DNA of 64,000 bases from Algoriphagus sp. (GCA_018336015.1 JAGXQZ010000050.1:172772-236771); one strand, 5' to 3'; shown: positions 8,516 through 17,404, counted from the first letter of the stretch. The notes: a model not told the origin generated them from the letters alone. Translations and numbers: made by a program.

Positions 8516-10620
8516 GCTCCATCCAAAAACTCCACAAACGCCGCGATATCCGTATTGTATCCCCTTGGCTTAGCCAAAAGCTGCTCATTATGGTCAAGAA
8601 TGACATAATACGGCTGGGCGTTGTTGTTGAATCGGGTGATCTCGAAATCGGCGTTTTGCTTGCCAAGGGTTTTTTTCAATTTGCCGTCGTAGCTCGAGGT
8701 GTACCATTCGCTTTCAGGAAGTTCCAATCGCTCGTCAATGTAGAGGGCTACCATGACAAAGTCCTCTTTCAACCGCTTCAAAACTTGAGGATCGACCCAG
8801 ACATTTTCCTCCATTTTTCGGCAATTCACACAGCCATGTCCGGTGAAGTCGATCAAGAGAGGTTTACCTTCACGCTTTGCTGCCTCCAAAGCTTGTTCGT
8901 AATCGAAATAGCCCGGAATTCCGTGGGGAATTTTCAGGAGATCAGCGTATTTGATCACTTCGGTGGAAGTAGAGGGAGTTTCCCCTGAAGCGATCCCTCC
9001 TTCAATTTTGAATTGTTGCGTAGTGATCGGAGGCAGATAACCGCTGAGTATTTTGAGCGGAGCTCCCCAAAGTCCCGGAATCATGTGAACCACAAAAGCA
9101 AAGGTAAGTAAGGCCAACAGCAGTCTTGGTACGCTGATGTGGTCCAGCTTGGAATCGTGTGGAAGTCTGATTTTTCCCAACAGGTAAAGTCCCAAAGCGG
9201 AAAAGATCACAATCCAGATCGCCAGGAAAATATCCCTGTCCAAGATGCCCCAATGGTAAACCAAGTCGGCGATGGAAAGGAATTTGAAGGCCAAGGCCAA
9301 TTCCAAAAAGCCCAAGACTACTTTGACAGAATTCAGCCAACCGCCAGACTTCGGCAAGCGCTGCATCCACTCAGGGAAAATCGCAAACAAGGTAAACGGA
9401 ATCGCAAAGGCAAATCCAAAGGAAAACATGCCTAACACAGGCTTGACCAGTTCTCCGCCTGCAGAGGAAATCAGGATAGAACCCACAATAGGCCCGGTGC
9501 AGGAGAAGGAAACTAAGACCAAGGTAAAGGCCATAAAGAATACGCCTCCCAAACCGCCTTTTTCCGCTTTCGCATCGATCTTATTCACAAAGCGGGAAGG
9601 CAATGTCAATTCAAACATCCCCAAAAATGCCAAGGCAAATACAATGAAGATCAAAAAGAAGAACACGTTTGGAATCCAATGTGTCGCAAGCCAGTTAGCA
9701 AACTCAGGACCCTGAATTGCAGCAACGGCCGTTCCGGCAATCGTGTATATTGAAATGATGGAAATCCCATAAATAAATGCCTGACGGATACCTTCGGATC
9801 GTTTTTTGGAGCGTCCGGTAAAGAAGCTTACCGTCATCGGAATCATCGGAAACACGCAAGGAGTAACCAATGCAGCAAGCCCAGCCAGGAAAGCAAGTAC
9901 CATAAATCCCCAAAGCGATTCAGTTTCGCCTTCCGCGGTGAAGTCTTGGGGAATTTCAGTTTGCTGTTCTGCTTCTCCTGTTTGCTGTCCTGCTTCTCCA
10001 GAAGCAGGACTTAAAGCAAATGGTGATTCAATTGAAGTCGAATCACTCGCTGATTGTTTATTTTCTCCTTCAATTCCGACTGTTTGGTTTGCTGCTGCTA
10101 CAGGAGAACTTGCAGATTGTGTTTTCGGCGTGCTTTCCTTTGCAGTAAACTTGATTTCAATATCCTGCTCGTAATTGATGCATTGCCCGGTTAGATCGGA
10201 GCACATTTGGTATTCGAGAGAGCCTTTGATAGTTCCGGAAGTGACTTTGATGGTCACAGGCTGCTCAAAACGCCCTTTTCCCATAAAATAGGTCACATCT
10301 CCTTCCCAGACCTCGTCAAATTTCTTCTTCGGATTGATGGCTTTAAGTTTAGAGGCTATCACAAAATCTCCGGATGAGGCCGGTACAAACTCGGTCAAAA
10401 GCGGGCCCAAATCCTTGTCAAAATCATTGGAATACACGTACCAACCCATCGGGATCTCCGCCTCCATGATCACTGTAGCTTTTTCTCCCACTTGCAATTC
10501 CTTTGGTTCAAGAGTAAAGGTCCACTTGGGTGGCTTTACCAATTGAGCTTGGGCAAGAAAGGAGATCAAAAGAAAAACCGGAAGCAGAAGCTTACCGATC
10601 TTTTGAGGAGTTGGGTTCAT
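8485..10620 (-). CDS. dsbD: Thiol:disulfide interchange protein DsbD
   Basis: Carries electrons from cytoplasmic thioredoxin across the inner membrane to periplasmic thiol pathways. The 711 residues show the three-part layout. A signal peptide ends near AQAQ and is followed by an nDsbD domain with the redox pair in MCSDLTGQC (about 140). A Glu/Gln/Ser-rich linker comes next, then eight or so membrane helices (about 235-540) with the pair in TPCVFP and SFSCTGP. The C-terminal thioredoxin domain has the active site GHGCVNC (about 610). Both cysteine pairs and the CXXC are intact. It is convergent with the RES toxin. Confidence 0.94.
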   Translation of the reverse strand: MNPTPQKIGKLLLPVFLLISFLAQAQLVKPPKWTFTLEPKELQVGEKATVIMEAEIPMGWYVYSNDFDKDLGPLLTEFVPASSGDFVIASKLKAINPKKKFDEVWEGDVTYFMGKGRFEQPVTIKVTSGTIKGSLEYQMCSDLTGQCINYEQDIEIKFTAKESTPKTQSASSPVAAANQTVGIEGENKQSASDSTSIESPFALSPASGEAGQQTGEAEQQTEIPQDFTAEGETESLWGFMVLAFLAGLAALVTPCVFPMIPMTVSFFTGRSKKRSEGIRQAFIYGISIISIYTIAGTAVAAIQGPEFANWLATHWIPNVFFFLIFIVFALAFLGMFELTLPSRFVNKIDAKAEKGGLGGVFFMAFTLVLVSFSCTGPIVGSILISSAGGELVKPVLGMFSFGFAFAIPFTLFAIFPEWMQRLPKSGGWLNSVKVVLGFLELALAFKFLSIADLVYHWGILDRDIFLAIWIVIFSALGLYLLGKIRLPHDSKLDHISVPRLLLALLTFAFVVHMIPGLWGAPLKILSGYLPPITTQQFKIEGGIASGETPSTSTEVIKYADLLKIPHGIPGYFDYEQALEAAKREGKPLLIDFTGHGCVNCRKMEENVWVDPQVLKRLKEDFVMVALYIDERLELPESEWYTSSYDGKLKKTLGKQNADFEITRFNNNAQPYYVILDHNEQLLAKPRGYNTDIAAFVEFLDGAKRIFNEQTQ

Positions 10621-10682
10621 GCAAGGTTGGGATTTACTCAGGTAAACAGGGATTTTGGAATTAGGGTTCTGCTTAAGAGGTT

Positions 10683-10745
10683 GTCAAATTGAGCGAAGTC
10701 GAAATGTTTTACTTAATTAACTGCCTTCGACTCCGCTCAGGCGGA
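10683..10745. repeat. Intergenic inverted repeat, GAGCGAAGTCGAA family, copy 1
   Basis: TGAGCGAAGTCGAA (10690-10703) is answered by TTCGACTCCGCTCA (10726-10739), an inverted pair with one mismatch. A second copy of the same unit, including its TTGTCAAAT edge, lies at 21745-21815. It fills most of the 164-base spacer between dsbD and the dipeptidase gene. No gene is seen in that spacer. Confidence 0.8.
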
Positions 10746-10784
10746 CGGCCATTCCTAAATGACAGCCGATTTAGGCGACTTTGA

Positions 10785-12173
10785 TCACTTTCCGCTCAGA
10801 CTTTTGAAGTGCCTGAAGAAAGCTGCAATGGTCTCGATTCCGATGAAGTAGTTTTTCACGCCATAATGCTCATTCGGAGAGTGAAGAGCATCGGTATCCA
10901 GGCCAAAGCCGAACAGGATCGGATCGCTACCCAATTCTTTTTGGAACAATGCCACAATCGGAATCGAGCCGCCTTCACGGGTTGGAATCGGTCTTTTTCC
11001 GAAGGTTTCTTCCATCGCTGCCTCAGCTGCCTGATAGCCGATTGATGAATCAGACACTACTGCAGGAGCTCCGCCATGATGGGCTTTGACCTTTACTTTG
11101 ACGGATTTTGGCGCAATGGCTTTGAAATGAGACTCGAAAAGCTGCGCAATCTCATGCCAATCCTGATCCGGAACCAATCGCATGGAGATTTTTGCATAGG
11201 CCTTGGAAGGCAATACTGTCTTCGCCCCTTCTCCGGTATAGCCACCCCAAATACCGTTCACATCCAAGGTTGGACGGATACCCACGCGCTCGATGGTGGT
11301 GTAGCCTTTTTCGCCGTGAACATCTTCGATATCGAGTTTGCCTTTGTATTCTTCAAGGTCAAAAGGTGCTTCATTCAGTCGCTGACGTTGCTGAGCGGTC
11401 AGTTCCTGGACTTTTTCATAAAATCCCGGAATGGTGATGTGCTCGTTTTCGTCTTTCATAGAAGCGATCATTTTGCACAGTACATTGATTGGGTTGGCGA
11501 CAGCACCGCCGTAAGTTCCTGAATGAAGGTCGCGATTGGATCCTGTCACTTCTACTTCCATGTAAGCCATGCCGCGAAGTCCGACTGTGATGGACGGATC
11601 CTGCATGCTGATCATGTGGGTATCGGAAATCAAAATCACATCAGCTTTCAGTCGCTCTTTGTTTGCTAAAACGAACTTGTCCAAGTTGTCCGAGCCAACT
11701 TCTTCTTCCCCTTCGATCATGAATTTGACATTGCAAGGCAAATCTCCGGAACCCATCATGGCCTCGAATGCCTTGATGTGCATGTAGAATTGTCCTTTGT
11801 CGTCCGCAGATCCACGGGCAAAAATGGCTCCTTCGGGATGGGCAGCTGTGTTTTTGATCACCGGCTCAAAGGGAGGAGAATCCCAAAGCTCATATGGGTC
11901 AGCCGGCTGTACGTCGTAGTGCCCGTAAACAAGGACTGTTGGTAAAGCCGGATCTATGATTTTTTCACCGTAAACGATCGGGTAACCGGCTGTTTCGCAG
12001 ATTTCGGCTACATCCGCACCGGCTTTTTCCAGTGATTCTTTGACAAACTGGGCCGCTGCAAAGACATCGTTTTTGAATTTGGGATCGGCGCTGACGGAAG
12101 GAATCCGGAGGAGATCCAAGAGTTCGTTGAGGAATCGGTCTTTGTTGGAGGCGATAAAAGCAGCTACGGACAT
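10785..12173 (-). CDS. M20 family dipeptidase
   Basis: Dinuclear-zinc dipeptidase of the M20A/carnosinase-like group. The length is 462 residues, with no signal peptide, so probably cytoplasmic. Metal-site motifs are VYGHYDVQP (about 82-90), a GSADDKGQF segment giving the bridging Asp (about 125) and the catalytic Glu pair in IEGEEEVGS (about 158-166), with a later His in ALHSPNE (about 432). The central lid domain carries SNRDLHSGTYGG. The natural peptide substrate cannot be named. Confidence 0.93.
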   Translation of the reverse strand: MSVAAFIASNKDRFLNELLDLLRIPSVSADPKFKNDVFAAAQFVKESLEKAGADVAEICETAGYPIVYGEKIIDPALPTVLVYGHYDVQPADPYELWDSPPFEPVIKNTAAHPEGAIFARGSADDKGQFYMHIKAFEAMMGSGDLPCNVKFMIEGEEEVGSDNLDKFVLANKERLKADVILISDTHMISMQDPSITVGLRGMAYMEVEVTGSNRDLHSGTYGGAVANPINVLCKMIASMKDENEHITIPGFYEKVQELTAQQRQRLNEAPFDLEEYKGKLDIEDVHGEKGYTTIERVGIRPTLDVNGIWGGYTGEGAKTVLPSKAYAKISMRLVPDQDWHEIAQLFESHFKAIAPKSVKVKVKAHHGGAPAVVSDSSIGYQAAEAAMEETFGKRPIPTREGGSIPIVALFQKELGSDPILFGFGLDTDALHSPNEHYGVKNYFIGIETIAAFFRHFKSLSGK

Positions 12174-12239
12174 AGTTAGGGTGATTTAGTTTTCTAAAGG
12201 CCTCAAAATTATTCCTTTCGGGAGGATTTGCCTAGGAAT

Positions 12240-12295
12240 TTTTGATTTTACCGCAAAGGCGCCGAGGTCGCAAAGAATAATGCTTAAGGAGAAAA
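12240..12295. repeat. CGCAAAGGCGC...CGCAAAG intergenic repeat fragment
   Basis: The spacer after the dipeptidase start contains ACCGCAAAGGCGCCGAGG followed by TCGCAAAG. Units of this kind are familiar in intergenic spacers of Cytophagales genomes. Only one copy is present in this window, so repeat status rests on general knowledge. Confidence 0.35.
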
Positions 12296-12320
12296 AGTTT
12301 AAGCTGAATATCAGGTTAAT

Positions 12321-12395
12321 TCAAGGCTTAATATTGAACAGATCAATCAAGCATTGGTCCACATCATATAACTCTTTTTGGGATAATTCCCCCAA
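12321..12395 (-). pseudogene. In-frame C-terminal remnant of the PemK/MazF toxin beyond a TAG
   Basis: Directly after the toxin's TAG stop (12396-12398) the same frame stays open for 24 codons to a TGA at 12321-12323. It encodes LGELSQKELYDVDQCLIDLF and a short tail. That matches the usual ILGKLGxLSxxELxxVDxxL ending of PemK/MazF proteins, so a single codon (probably Lys AAG) appears to have become TAG. The remnant is unlikely to be translated without suppression. A base-calling error is the main alternative. Confidence 0.8.
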
Positions 12396-12644
12396 CTAGC
12401 CCAAAATTAGGTCTTTACTTATCGTTGCCATTTTACTAAGTCTAACAAGCGATTTCACTTTTATGCCGTTTAGTAAAGACGGGAATAAAACGATGTCATG
12501 GTTTGAGGACCATTTGATTTGAGAGGTGATAAAAGAAACGGTTACATCTAATTCGTTGGAAAATAATACTAGAGCAGGTCGATTTTTAGTTCCTGTCAAA
12601 TCAGAAAAGGGAAATGGAATTAGTATCAAATCGCCTTTCTTCAC
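12396..12644 (-). CDS. PemK/MazF-family toxin, truncated by an in-frame TAG
   Basis: Ribonuclease-type toxin of a type II toxin-antitoxin pair. Only 82 residues are encoded before TAG, against about 107 if the frame continued. The core is present: the GDLILIPFPFSDLTGTKNRP start motif, the catalytic-type Arg in NRPALVL (about 22) and Thr in FITSQI (about 40), and the RLSKMATISKDLILG end segment. The C-terminal helix, LSxxELxxVD, falls after the stop. The start overlaps the antitoxin stop by four bases (ATGA), so the two are translated together. Loss of the last helix may make the toxin inactive. Confidence 0.87.
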   Translation of the reverse strand: MKKGDLILIPFPFSDLTGTKNRPALVLFSNELDVTVSFITSQIKWSSNHDIVLFPSLLNGIKVKSLVRLSKMATISKDLILG

Positions 12645-12868
12645 TTGTACTTTTCTTTAAGGTCTTCCTCAGAATAAATCTCCTCGTCATCTTCCAAAAA
12701 ATCGAAAGATTTGGACTCAGAAACCATTTTTTGAATTCCTTCGGTTAGGATCTGATTGTCAATTTTGAATAGTAAAAACTCAGCAAAGTCAGAGACTTCT
12801 TTCACTTTCTGATCTGGTAATTGTTCCAAATGCTGAAGAGTCTTTTGGATTAGGCTTTCCCGAGTCAT
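12641..12868 (-). CDS. DUF2281-like antitoxin
   Basis: 75-residue antitoxin partner of the PemK/MazF gene. The helical N-terminus ESLIQKTLQHLEQLPDQKVK continues EVSDFAEFLLFK, typical of DUF2281/VapB-like antitoxins that pair with MazF-type toxins. The acidic C-terminus (DDEEIYSEEDLKEKYK) is the likely toxin-wrapping tail. An imperfect palindrome TACTATAAGTTATAAGTA at 12913-12930, about 45 bases before the start codon, is a candidate operator for autoregulation. No DNA contact residues can be assigned with confidence. Confidence 0.82.
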   Translation of the reverse strand: MTRESLIQKTLQHLEQLPDQKVKEVSDFAEFLLFKIDNQILTEGIQKMVSESKSFDFLEDDEEIYSEEDLKEKYK

Positions 12869-12963
12869 TTCTTGAATTTTTGATAATAACCGAAATTAAA
12901 AAGAAATTGGTTTACTATAAGTTATAAGTAGCACATTCTTGCCTTCGTGGCAAATCTCAAACT

Positions 12964-13938
12964 ATGAAAGCACTACTCTGTACCCAATTTGGCCTTCCTG
13001 ATACCTTAACGGTAAAGGAAATTCCAGACCCCAGTCCTGCCTCAAATCAAATCCTGATCGCTGTCGAAGCCTGCGGGGTTAATTTTCCCGATGTGCTGAT
13101 TATCCAGAATAAGTACCAGTTTAAGCCGGAATTGCCTTTTGCGCCGGGAGGAGAAGTAACGGGAAAAATCATCGGTTTGGGTGAGCAAGTTCAGGGATTT
13201 CAGATTGGGCAGCCGGTTTTGGCGCTTTGTGGTTGGGGAGGATTTGCAGAAAAAGTGGCTGTGGATATCGATCGGGTGTTTCCTTTGCCTCCCGGTCTAT
13301 CAGCAGAAGTTGCAGCTACCACGCTTTACACCTATGGCACTTCGTACTATGCGCTAAAAGACCGAGCAAATCTCCAACCCGGAGAAACGTTGCTGGTGCT
13401 GGGTGCGGCAGGAGGAGTAGGTTTAGCCGCAGTAGAGTTGGGAAAAGTAATGGGTGCCAAAGTCATTGCGGCGGCTTCGTCGGAAGAGAAGCTTGCTCTC
13501 TGTCGGGAAAAAGGCGCCGATCTCACGATCAACTACGAAACGGAAGATCTCAAAACCCGCATCAAGGAACTCACCGACGGCAAAGGGGTAGACGTGGTCT
13601 ATGATCCTGTTGGAGGAAAATTCACTGAATCGGCACTCCGAGGTATGGCTTGGAAAGGTCGCTACCTGATTGTGGGCTTTTCCAATGGAGAAATCCCCCA
13701 AATTCCGATGAATTTACCCTTGCTCAAAGGCTGTTCGATTGTAGGAGTGTTTTGGGGTCAGTTTTCCAAAGTGGAAGCAAAGGCGAGTTTCCAGAATATC
13801 CGCCAACTCGTGGCCTGGATTCAGGAAGGAAAGATCAAGCAGCATATCGGGAGGACCTATTCTTTGGAAGAAGCTCCCGAAGCCTTACAGGCAATTTTGG
13901 ATCGTAAGATGCTGGGAAAAGGGGTGGTGGTGATTTAA
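12964..13938 (+). CDS. NADPH:quinone oxidoreductase (QOR-type medium-chain dehydrogenase)
   Basis: Zinc-free medium-chain dehydrogenase of 324 residues that reduces quinones or enones with NADPH. The N-terminal GroES-like domain includes ACGVNFPDVLIIQNKYQ and the FAPGGEVTGKI turn. The Rossmann domain has VLGAAGGVGLAAVELGKVMG (about 143-162) and the downstream SSEEKLALCREKGAD, where NADPH-linked members carry the ribose-phosphate contact. No structural-zinc cysteine cluster is present. It is transcribed away from the toxin-antitoxin pair and followed by a repeat-rich spacer. Confidence 0.92.
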   Translation: MKALLCTQFGLPDTLTVKEIPDPSPASNQILIAVEACGVNFPDVLIIQNKYQFKPELPFAPGGEVTGKIIGLGEQVQGFQIGQPVLALCGWGGFAEKVAVDIDRVFPLPPGLSAEVAATTLYTYGTSYYALKDRANLQPGETLLVLGAAGGVGLAAVELGKVMGAKVIAAASSEEKLALCREKGADLTINYETEDLKTRIKELTDGKGVDVVYDPVGGKFTESALRGMAWKGRYLIVGFSNGEIPQIPMNLPLLKGCSIVGVFWGQFSKVEAKASFQNIRQLVAWIQEGKIKQHIGRTYSLEEAPEALQAILDRKMLGKGVVVI

Positions 13939-13949
13939 TGGTTTTATTT

Positions 13950-14040
13950 CACGCAGATAGGTGCAGATTTCTTTCGCTGATGTCCGCTGATTTTATCAGC
14001 GAAAATCTGTGGCTTTTTCTGTGAGAATCTGCGGGAAACA
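13950..14040. repeat. CGCAGAT/GCTGAT-type intergenic repeat, copy 1
   Basis: This is a stretch of related words: CACGCAGATAGGTGCAGAT, CGCTGATGTCCGCTGAT, TATCAGCGAAAATCTGTGG and GAATCTGCGGGAAA. They form nested inverted repeats, for example CGCTGAT against ATCAGCG. Similar material recurs at 38085-38170 and 48720-48790. With the tRNA and two hairpins it makes up the 410-base gap between the oxidoreductase and uvrA, which holds no protein gene. Confidence 0.6.
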
Positions 14041-14061
14041 CAACTATTCAAAAATATTTAT

Positions 14062-14096
14062 CATGAAAATCGTAAATCAAACTTTCGATTTTCATG
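14062..14096. terminator. CATGAAAATCG/CGATTTTCATG hairpin
   Basis: An 11-bp perfect stem pairs 14062-14072 with 14086-14096. It lies downstream of the tRNA terminator on the minus strand and downstream of the oxidoreductase on the plus strand. Neither side has a strong T-run, so its role is uncertain. Confidence 0.4.
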
Positions 14097-14104
14097 GTAA
14101 AATG

Positions 14105-14145
14105 AAATTAAAAAAGGCACAAAACCTTGTCGACTTTGTGCCTCA
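14105..14145 (-). terminator. Terminator of tRNA-Val
   Basis: AGGCACAAA (14115-14123) pairs with TTTGTGCCT (14135-14143). Read on the minus strand, the stem is followed by TTTTT and AT-rich sequence, a standard intrinsic terminator 17 bases after the tRNA 3' end. Confidence 0.85.
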
Positions 14146-14159
14146 ATGGCTGAACCAAG

Positions 14160-14234
14160 TGGAATCTAAGGGATTCGAACCCATGACCTCTGCTCTGTCA
14201 AAGCAGCGCTCTAAACCAGCTGAGCTAAGATTCC
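14160..14234 (-). tRNA. tRNA-Val (anticodon GAC)
   Basis: Read on the minus strand it folds as a 7-bp acceptor (GGAATCT/AGATTCC), a D arm GCTC-loop-GAGC, and an anticodon arm CTGCT-TTGACAG-AGCAG giving anticodon GAC after U33 with A37. A 5-base variable region follows, then a T arm with loop TTCGAAT. The T stem ATGGG/CCCTT has one U-U mismatch. Discriminator base A; CCA is not encoded. A terminator follows. Confidence 0.93.
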
Positions 14235-14273
14235 AAATTTGACCGATCTAAACCTCCCGATAGCTATCGTGGA

Positions 14274-14287
14274 TGAACTAAGATTCC
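14274..14287 (-). repeat. 14-base copy of the tRNA-Val 5' end
   Basis: TGAACTAAGATTCC (plus strand) matches the tRNA 5' end complement TGAGCTAAGATTCC at 14221-14234 in 13 of 14 bases, with 39 bases between the two. It looks like a vestige of a duplicated tRNA end. Confidence 0.5.
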
Positions 14288-14310
14288 TGATTGTGCTTGC
14301 GAAGATAGAA

Positions 14311-14343
14311 AAACCTGTCAGGTTTCCGAAACCTGACAGGTTT
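14311..14343. repeat. CCTGTCAGG-family palindrome, copy 1 (probable terminator)
   Basis: AAACCTGTCAGGTTT (14311-14325) and AAACCTGACAGGTTT (14329-14343) form a perfect 15-bp stem with a 3-base loop. It lies 6 bases past the uvrA stop codon, where it could end uvrA transcription. Related copies occur at 18537-18565 and 42260-42293. Confidence 0.8.
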
Positions 14344-14348
14344 GAAAA

Positions 14349-17165
14349 TCAAACAAAACTCTCCCTCACATACTTCGCCGTGTAATTCCCCTCTTCCCTT
14401 GCCAAATCCTCCGGCGTGCCGGCAAAAGTCAGATGACCTCCTTTATGTCCTCCTTCTGGACCCAAGTCGATGACCCAATCGGCAGATTTGATCACCTCGG
14501 TATTGTGCTCGATGATGATCACGGAATGGCCTTGATCGATCAGCGCGTTGATGCTGTGAAGGAGCTTGCTGATGTCGTGGAAATGAAGTCCGGTAGTAGG
14601 TTCGTCGAAGATAAAGAGAATGTGATCGCCTGTTTTGGTGCCTCCTTTTCCCAGAAAAGAAGCCAATTTCACCCGCTGAGCTTCACCGCCGGATAGCGTA
14701 TTCGAACTTTGGCCCATACCGATATAGCCCAATCCAACTTCCTGAAGGGGTTGGAGGCGGTTGACGATTTGGGTTTTTCCTTTGAAAAACTCCAAAGCCT
14801 CGTCGATGGTCATGTCCAATACTTCGGAAATGTCCTTGTCCTTGTATTTGACCTCAAGGATTTCATTTTTGAAGCGCTTTCCCTTACAAGACTCGCAAGT
14901 CAGATGGATGTCTGCCATGAATTGCATTTCCACGGTGATGGTGCCTTCACCTTGACAGGCTTCGCATCTGCCTCCGTCCACATTGAAGGAGAAAAAGGCG
15001 GGTTTGTACCCACGCTGCTTGGATAGCGGCTGCTCGGAAAAGAGATTCCGGATCGCATCATAAGCCTTCACGTAGGTTACCGGATTGGATCGGGAGGATT
15101 TGCCTATGGGATCTTGATCCACAAATTCCACTTGCGTGATTCGCTTATAGTCGCCTTCGATCTTATCGTATTTTCCGCCCTCGTCTATCACAGTGCCCAG
15201 CATTTTTCCCAAAGCGGGATAAAGTACCTTTTTGATCAAGGTGGATTTACCTGAACCGGAAACGCCCGTGACGCAGGTGAGCGTATTCAGCGGAAACTGT
15301 ACCGTCAGATTTTTTAGGTTGTTTTCCCGGGCACCTTTGACGGTGATGGAGTCTTTCCACTTCCGGTTGCCCGTTTTGGTGAAAATCTTCTCTTCACCGC
15401 GGAGATATTTGGCGGTGTAAGTGGTGCCGCTAGTAATCAAATCTTCGATTTTCCCCTGGAAAAGCAATTCTCCACCTTTTACCCCTGCATCCGGGCCGAT
15501 ATCAATGATCTGATCAGAGGCCTTCATCACTTTTTCCTCGTGCTCCACCACGATGACCGTGTTGCCTAGATTTTTGAGTTCTTTCAGCACTCCAACTAGG
15601 CGATCGGTATCTCTCGGATGCAGTCCGATGCTGGGTTCGTCAAGAATGTACATGGATCCGACCAGCGCCGAACCCAAGGAAGTAGCCAATTTAATTCGCT
15701 GATATTCCCCACCGGAAAGTGTGGAGGTCAGTCTATTGAGCGTGAGGTATCCCAAACCCACTTGATCCATAAATTCCAGTCGGCTCGTGATTTCCTTCAG
15801 CAGTCGGTTGGCTACTTTGGCTTCGTGCTCGGTGAGTTGGAGGTTTCTAAAAAAAGCCAAGGCATCCTCGATGGGCATGAGCACTAAGTCGGTGATGGAT
15901 TTCCCTTCAATTTTGACATAGCCTGCATCTTTTCGAAGGCGGGTTCCCCGGCAATCCGGACAGGATGTTCGTCCACGGAACCGGGAAAGCATCACTCGAA
16001 ACTGGATTTTGTAGGTTTTGCTTTCTAGATCTTCGAAAAATGCATTCAGTCCTTGGAAGTATTTGTTTCCTGTCCAAAGCAATTCCTGCTCTTTTTCAGT
16101 AAGCTCATTGTAGGATCTATGAATCGGAAAGTCGAATTCAATTCCTTTTTTCAAAAGCGGTTCCAGCCACTGCTTGCTGGACTCTCCTCTCCATGGTGCG
16201 ATTGCACCTTCATAGACTGATAGCTCCTTGTCAGGAATAACCAAATCCCGATCAATCCCCAAAACATTTCCGAATCCTTCGCATCGCTTGCACGCTCCAT
16301 AGGGATTGTTGAAAGAGAAAAAGTTGACCGAAGGAAGCTCAAAGCTCATTCCGTCAAGCTCGAATCGGTCTGAAAATGATCTGGTTTCTACATCTGGAAC
16401 GGTGATTTTGCAATCGCCATGCCCTTCAAAAAGGGCAGTCTGCACCGAGTCTGCGATTCGGAATTGATTGTCTTCATCGTCCTTTCGCACCGTGGCCCGA
16501 TCGATCAGGATTTCGTAGTTGCCTTTGGGAACTTTCTTTTCTCCCAACAGATCCTCGACGAAATAGACCTCTCCATCGATCAGGATTCGGGTATAGCCTT
16601 TTTGAAGCAAAAGCTCGAGTTCCTGTTCGATTTTTCTTCCTCTGCCTAACTGAAGCGGACAGGAAATCATGACTTTGGCTCCCTCTTCAAAGGAAAGCAC
16701 ATAATCAACGATATCGGTGACGGTGTGATGTTTGACTTCTTTACCAGAGACCGGTGAAAACGTTTTTCCCACTCGGGCGAAAAGCAATTTGAGGTAATCG
16801 TAAATCTCCGTGGTCGTGCCGACGGTGGAGCGTGGATTTTTGGTGCTGACTTTTTGCTGGATGGCAATCGCAGGGGCTACGCCTTTGATGTATTCCACGT
16901 CGGGTTTTTCCATCCGACCGAGGAATTGGCGGGCATAGGAGCTCAAGCTTTCCACATACATGCGCTGGCCTTCGGCAAAAAGTGTATCAAACGCCAAGGA
17001 AGATTTGCCCGAACCGGAGAGTCCGGTGACGACCACAAACTGGTTTCTGGGTATGGCGACGCTCAGGCTTTTGAGGTTGTTGACCCTGGCATTTTTGATG
17101 ATGATGTATTCTTTGGGATCGAGGGAATCGATGTCGATTTTAGCGGGTAAAGTGCTTAAAGTCAT
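14349..17165 (-). CDS. uvrA: Excinuclease ABC subunit A
   Basis: DNA damage-recognition ATPase of nucleotide excision repair, acting with UvrB and UvrC. About 938 residues. Two ABC modules are seen: Walker A GLSGSGKSSLAFDTL near residue 48 and GVSGSGKSTLIKK near 640, each with a signature (LSGGEYQRI, LSGGEAQRV). Zinc fingers are CKRCEGFG with CPDCRG (about 295-420) and CEACQGEG with CESCKGKRF (about 735-765). The ATG at 17165 is preferred, since the frame upstream offers only TTG at 17183 and the N-terminus MTLSTLPAKID fits the family. A palindromic terminator follows the stop. Confidence 0.97.
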   Translation of the reverse strand: MTLSTLPAKIDIDSLDPKEYIIIKNARVNNLKSLSVAIPRNQFVVVTGLSGSGKSSLAFDTLFAEGQRMYVESLSSYARQFLGRMEKPDVEYIKGVAPAIAIQQKVSTKNPRSTVGTTTEIYDYLKLLFARVGKTFSPVSGKEVKHHTVTDIVDYVLSFEEGAKVMISCPLQLGRGRKIEQELELLLQKGYTRILIDGEVYFVEDLLGEKKVPKGNYEILIDRATVRKDDEDNQFRIADSVQTALFEGHGDCKITVPDVETRSFSDRFELDGMSFELPSVNFFSFNNPYGACKRCEGFGNVLGIDRDLVIPDKELSVYEGAIAPWRGESSKQWLEPLLKKGIEFDFPIHRSYNELTEKEQELLWTGNKYFQGLNAFFEDLESKTYKIQFRVMLSRFRGRTSCPDCRGTRLRKDAGYVKIEGKSITDLVLMPIEDALAFFRNLQLTEHEAKVANRLLKEITSRLEFMDQVGLGYLTLNRLTSTLSGGEYQRIKLATSLGSALVGSMYILDEPSIGLHPRDTDRLVGVLKELKNLGNTVIVVEHEEKVMKASDQIIDIGPDAGVKGGELLFQGKIEDLITSGTTYTAKYLRGEEKIFTKTGNRKWKDSITVKGARENNLKNLTVQFPLNTLTCVTGVSGSGKSTLIKKVLYPALGKMLGTVIDEGGKYDKIEGDYKRITQVEFVDQDPIGKSSRSNPVTYVKAYDAIRNLFSEQPLSKQRGYKPAFFSFNVDGGRCEACQGEGTITVEMQFMADIHLTCESCKGKRFKNEILEVKYKDKDISEVLDMTIDEALEFFKGKTQIVNRLQPLQEVGLGYIGMGQSSNTLSGGEAQRVKLASFLGKGGTKTGDHILFIFDEPTTGLHFHDISKLLHSINALIDQGHSVIIIEHNTEVIKSADWVIDLGPEGGHKGGHLTFAGTPEDLAREEGNYTAKYVRESFV

Positions 17166-17404
17166 AGCGGGCAAAGTTAGCAATCAAACCCGGCAAGTGG
17201 GAGAAAAGTTGGGAATGTTGAATGAAATGGTTGTCAATGTTGTCTGCTTCGCGTTATCAGGTTGTCATGTAAGCCCTGAAGATTTTACCCAACCATTGAA
17301 TTGAGGTGCCAAAAATTTCACTCTTCCTATCCGAAAATCTGATAAACAACTCTACAACTTGAGAACTCGACAACAAAGACAACATTTTTCTTTTTCTTCG
17401 CATC

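Noticed and set aside
14009..14242. 77-codon open frame across the tRNA
   Set aside because: It runs through the tRNA-Val gene and its terminator, so the sequence is explained by RNA structure.
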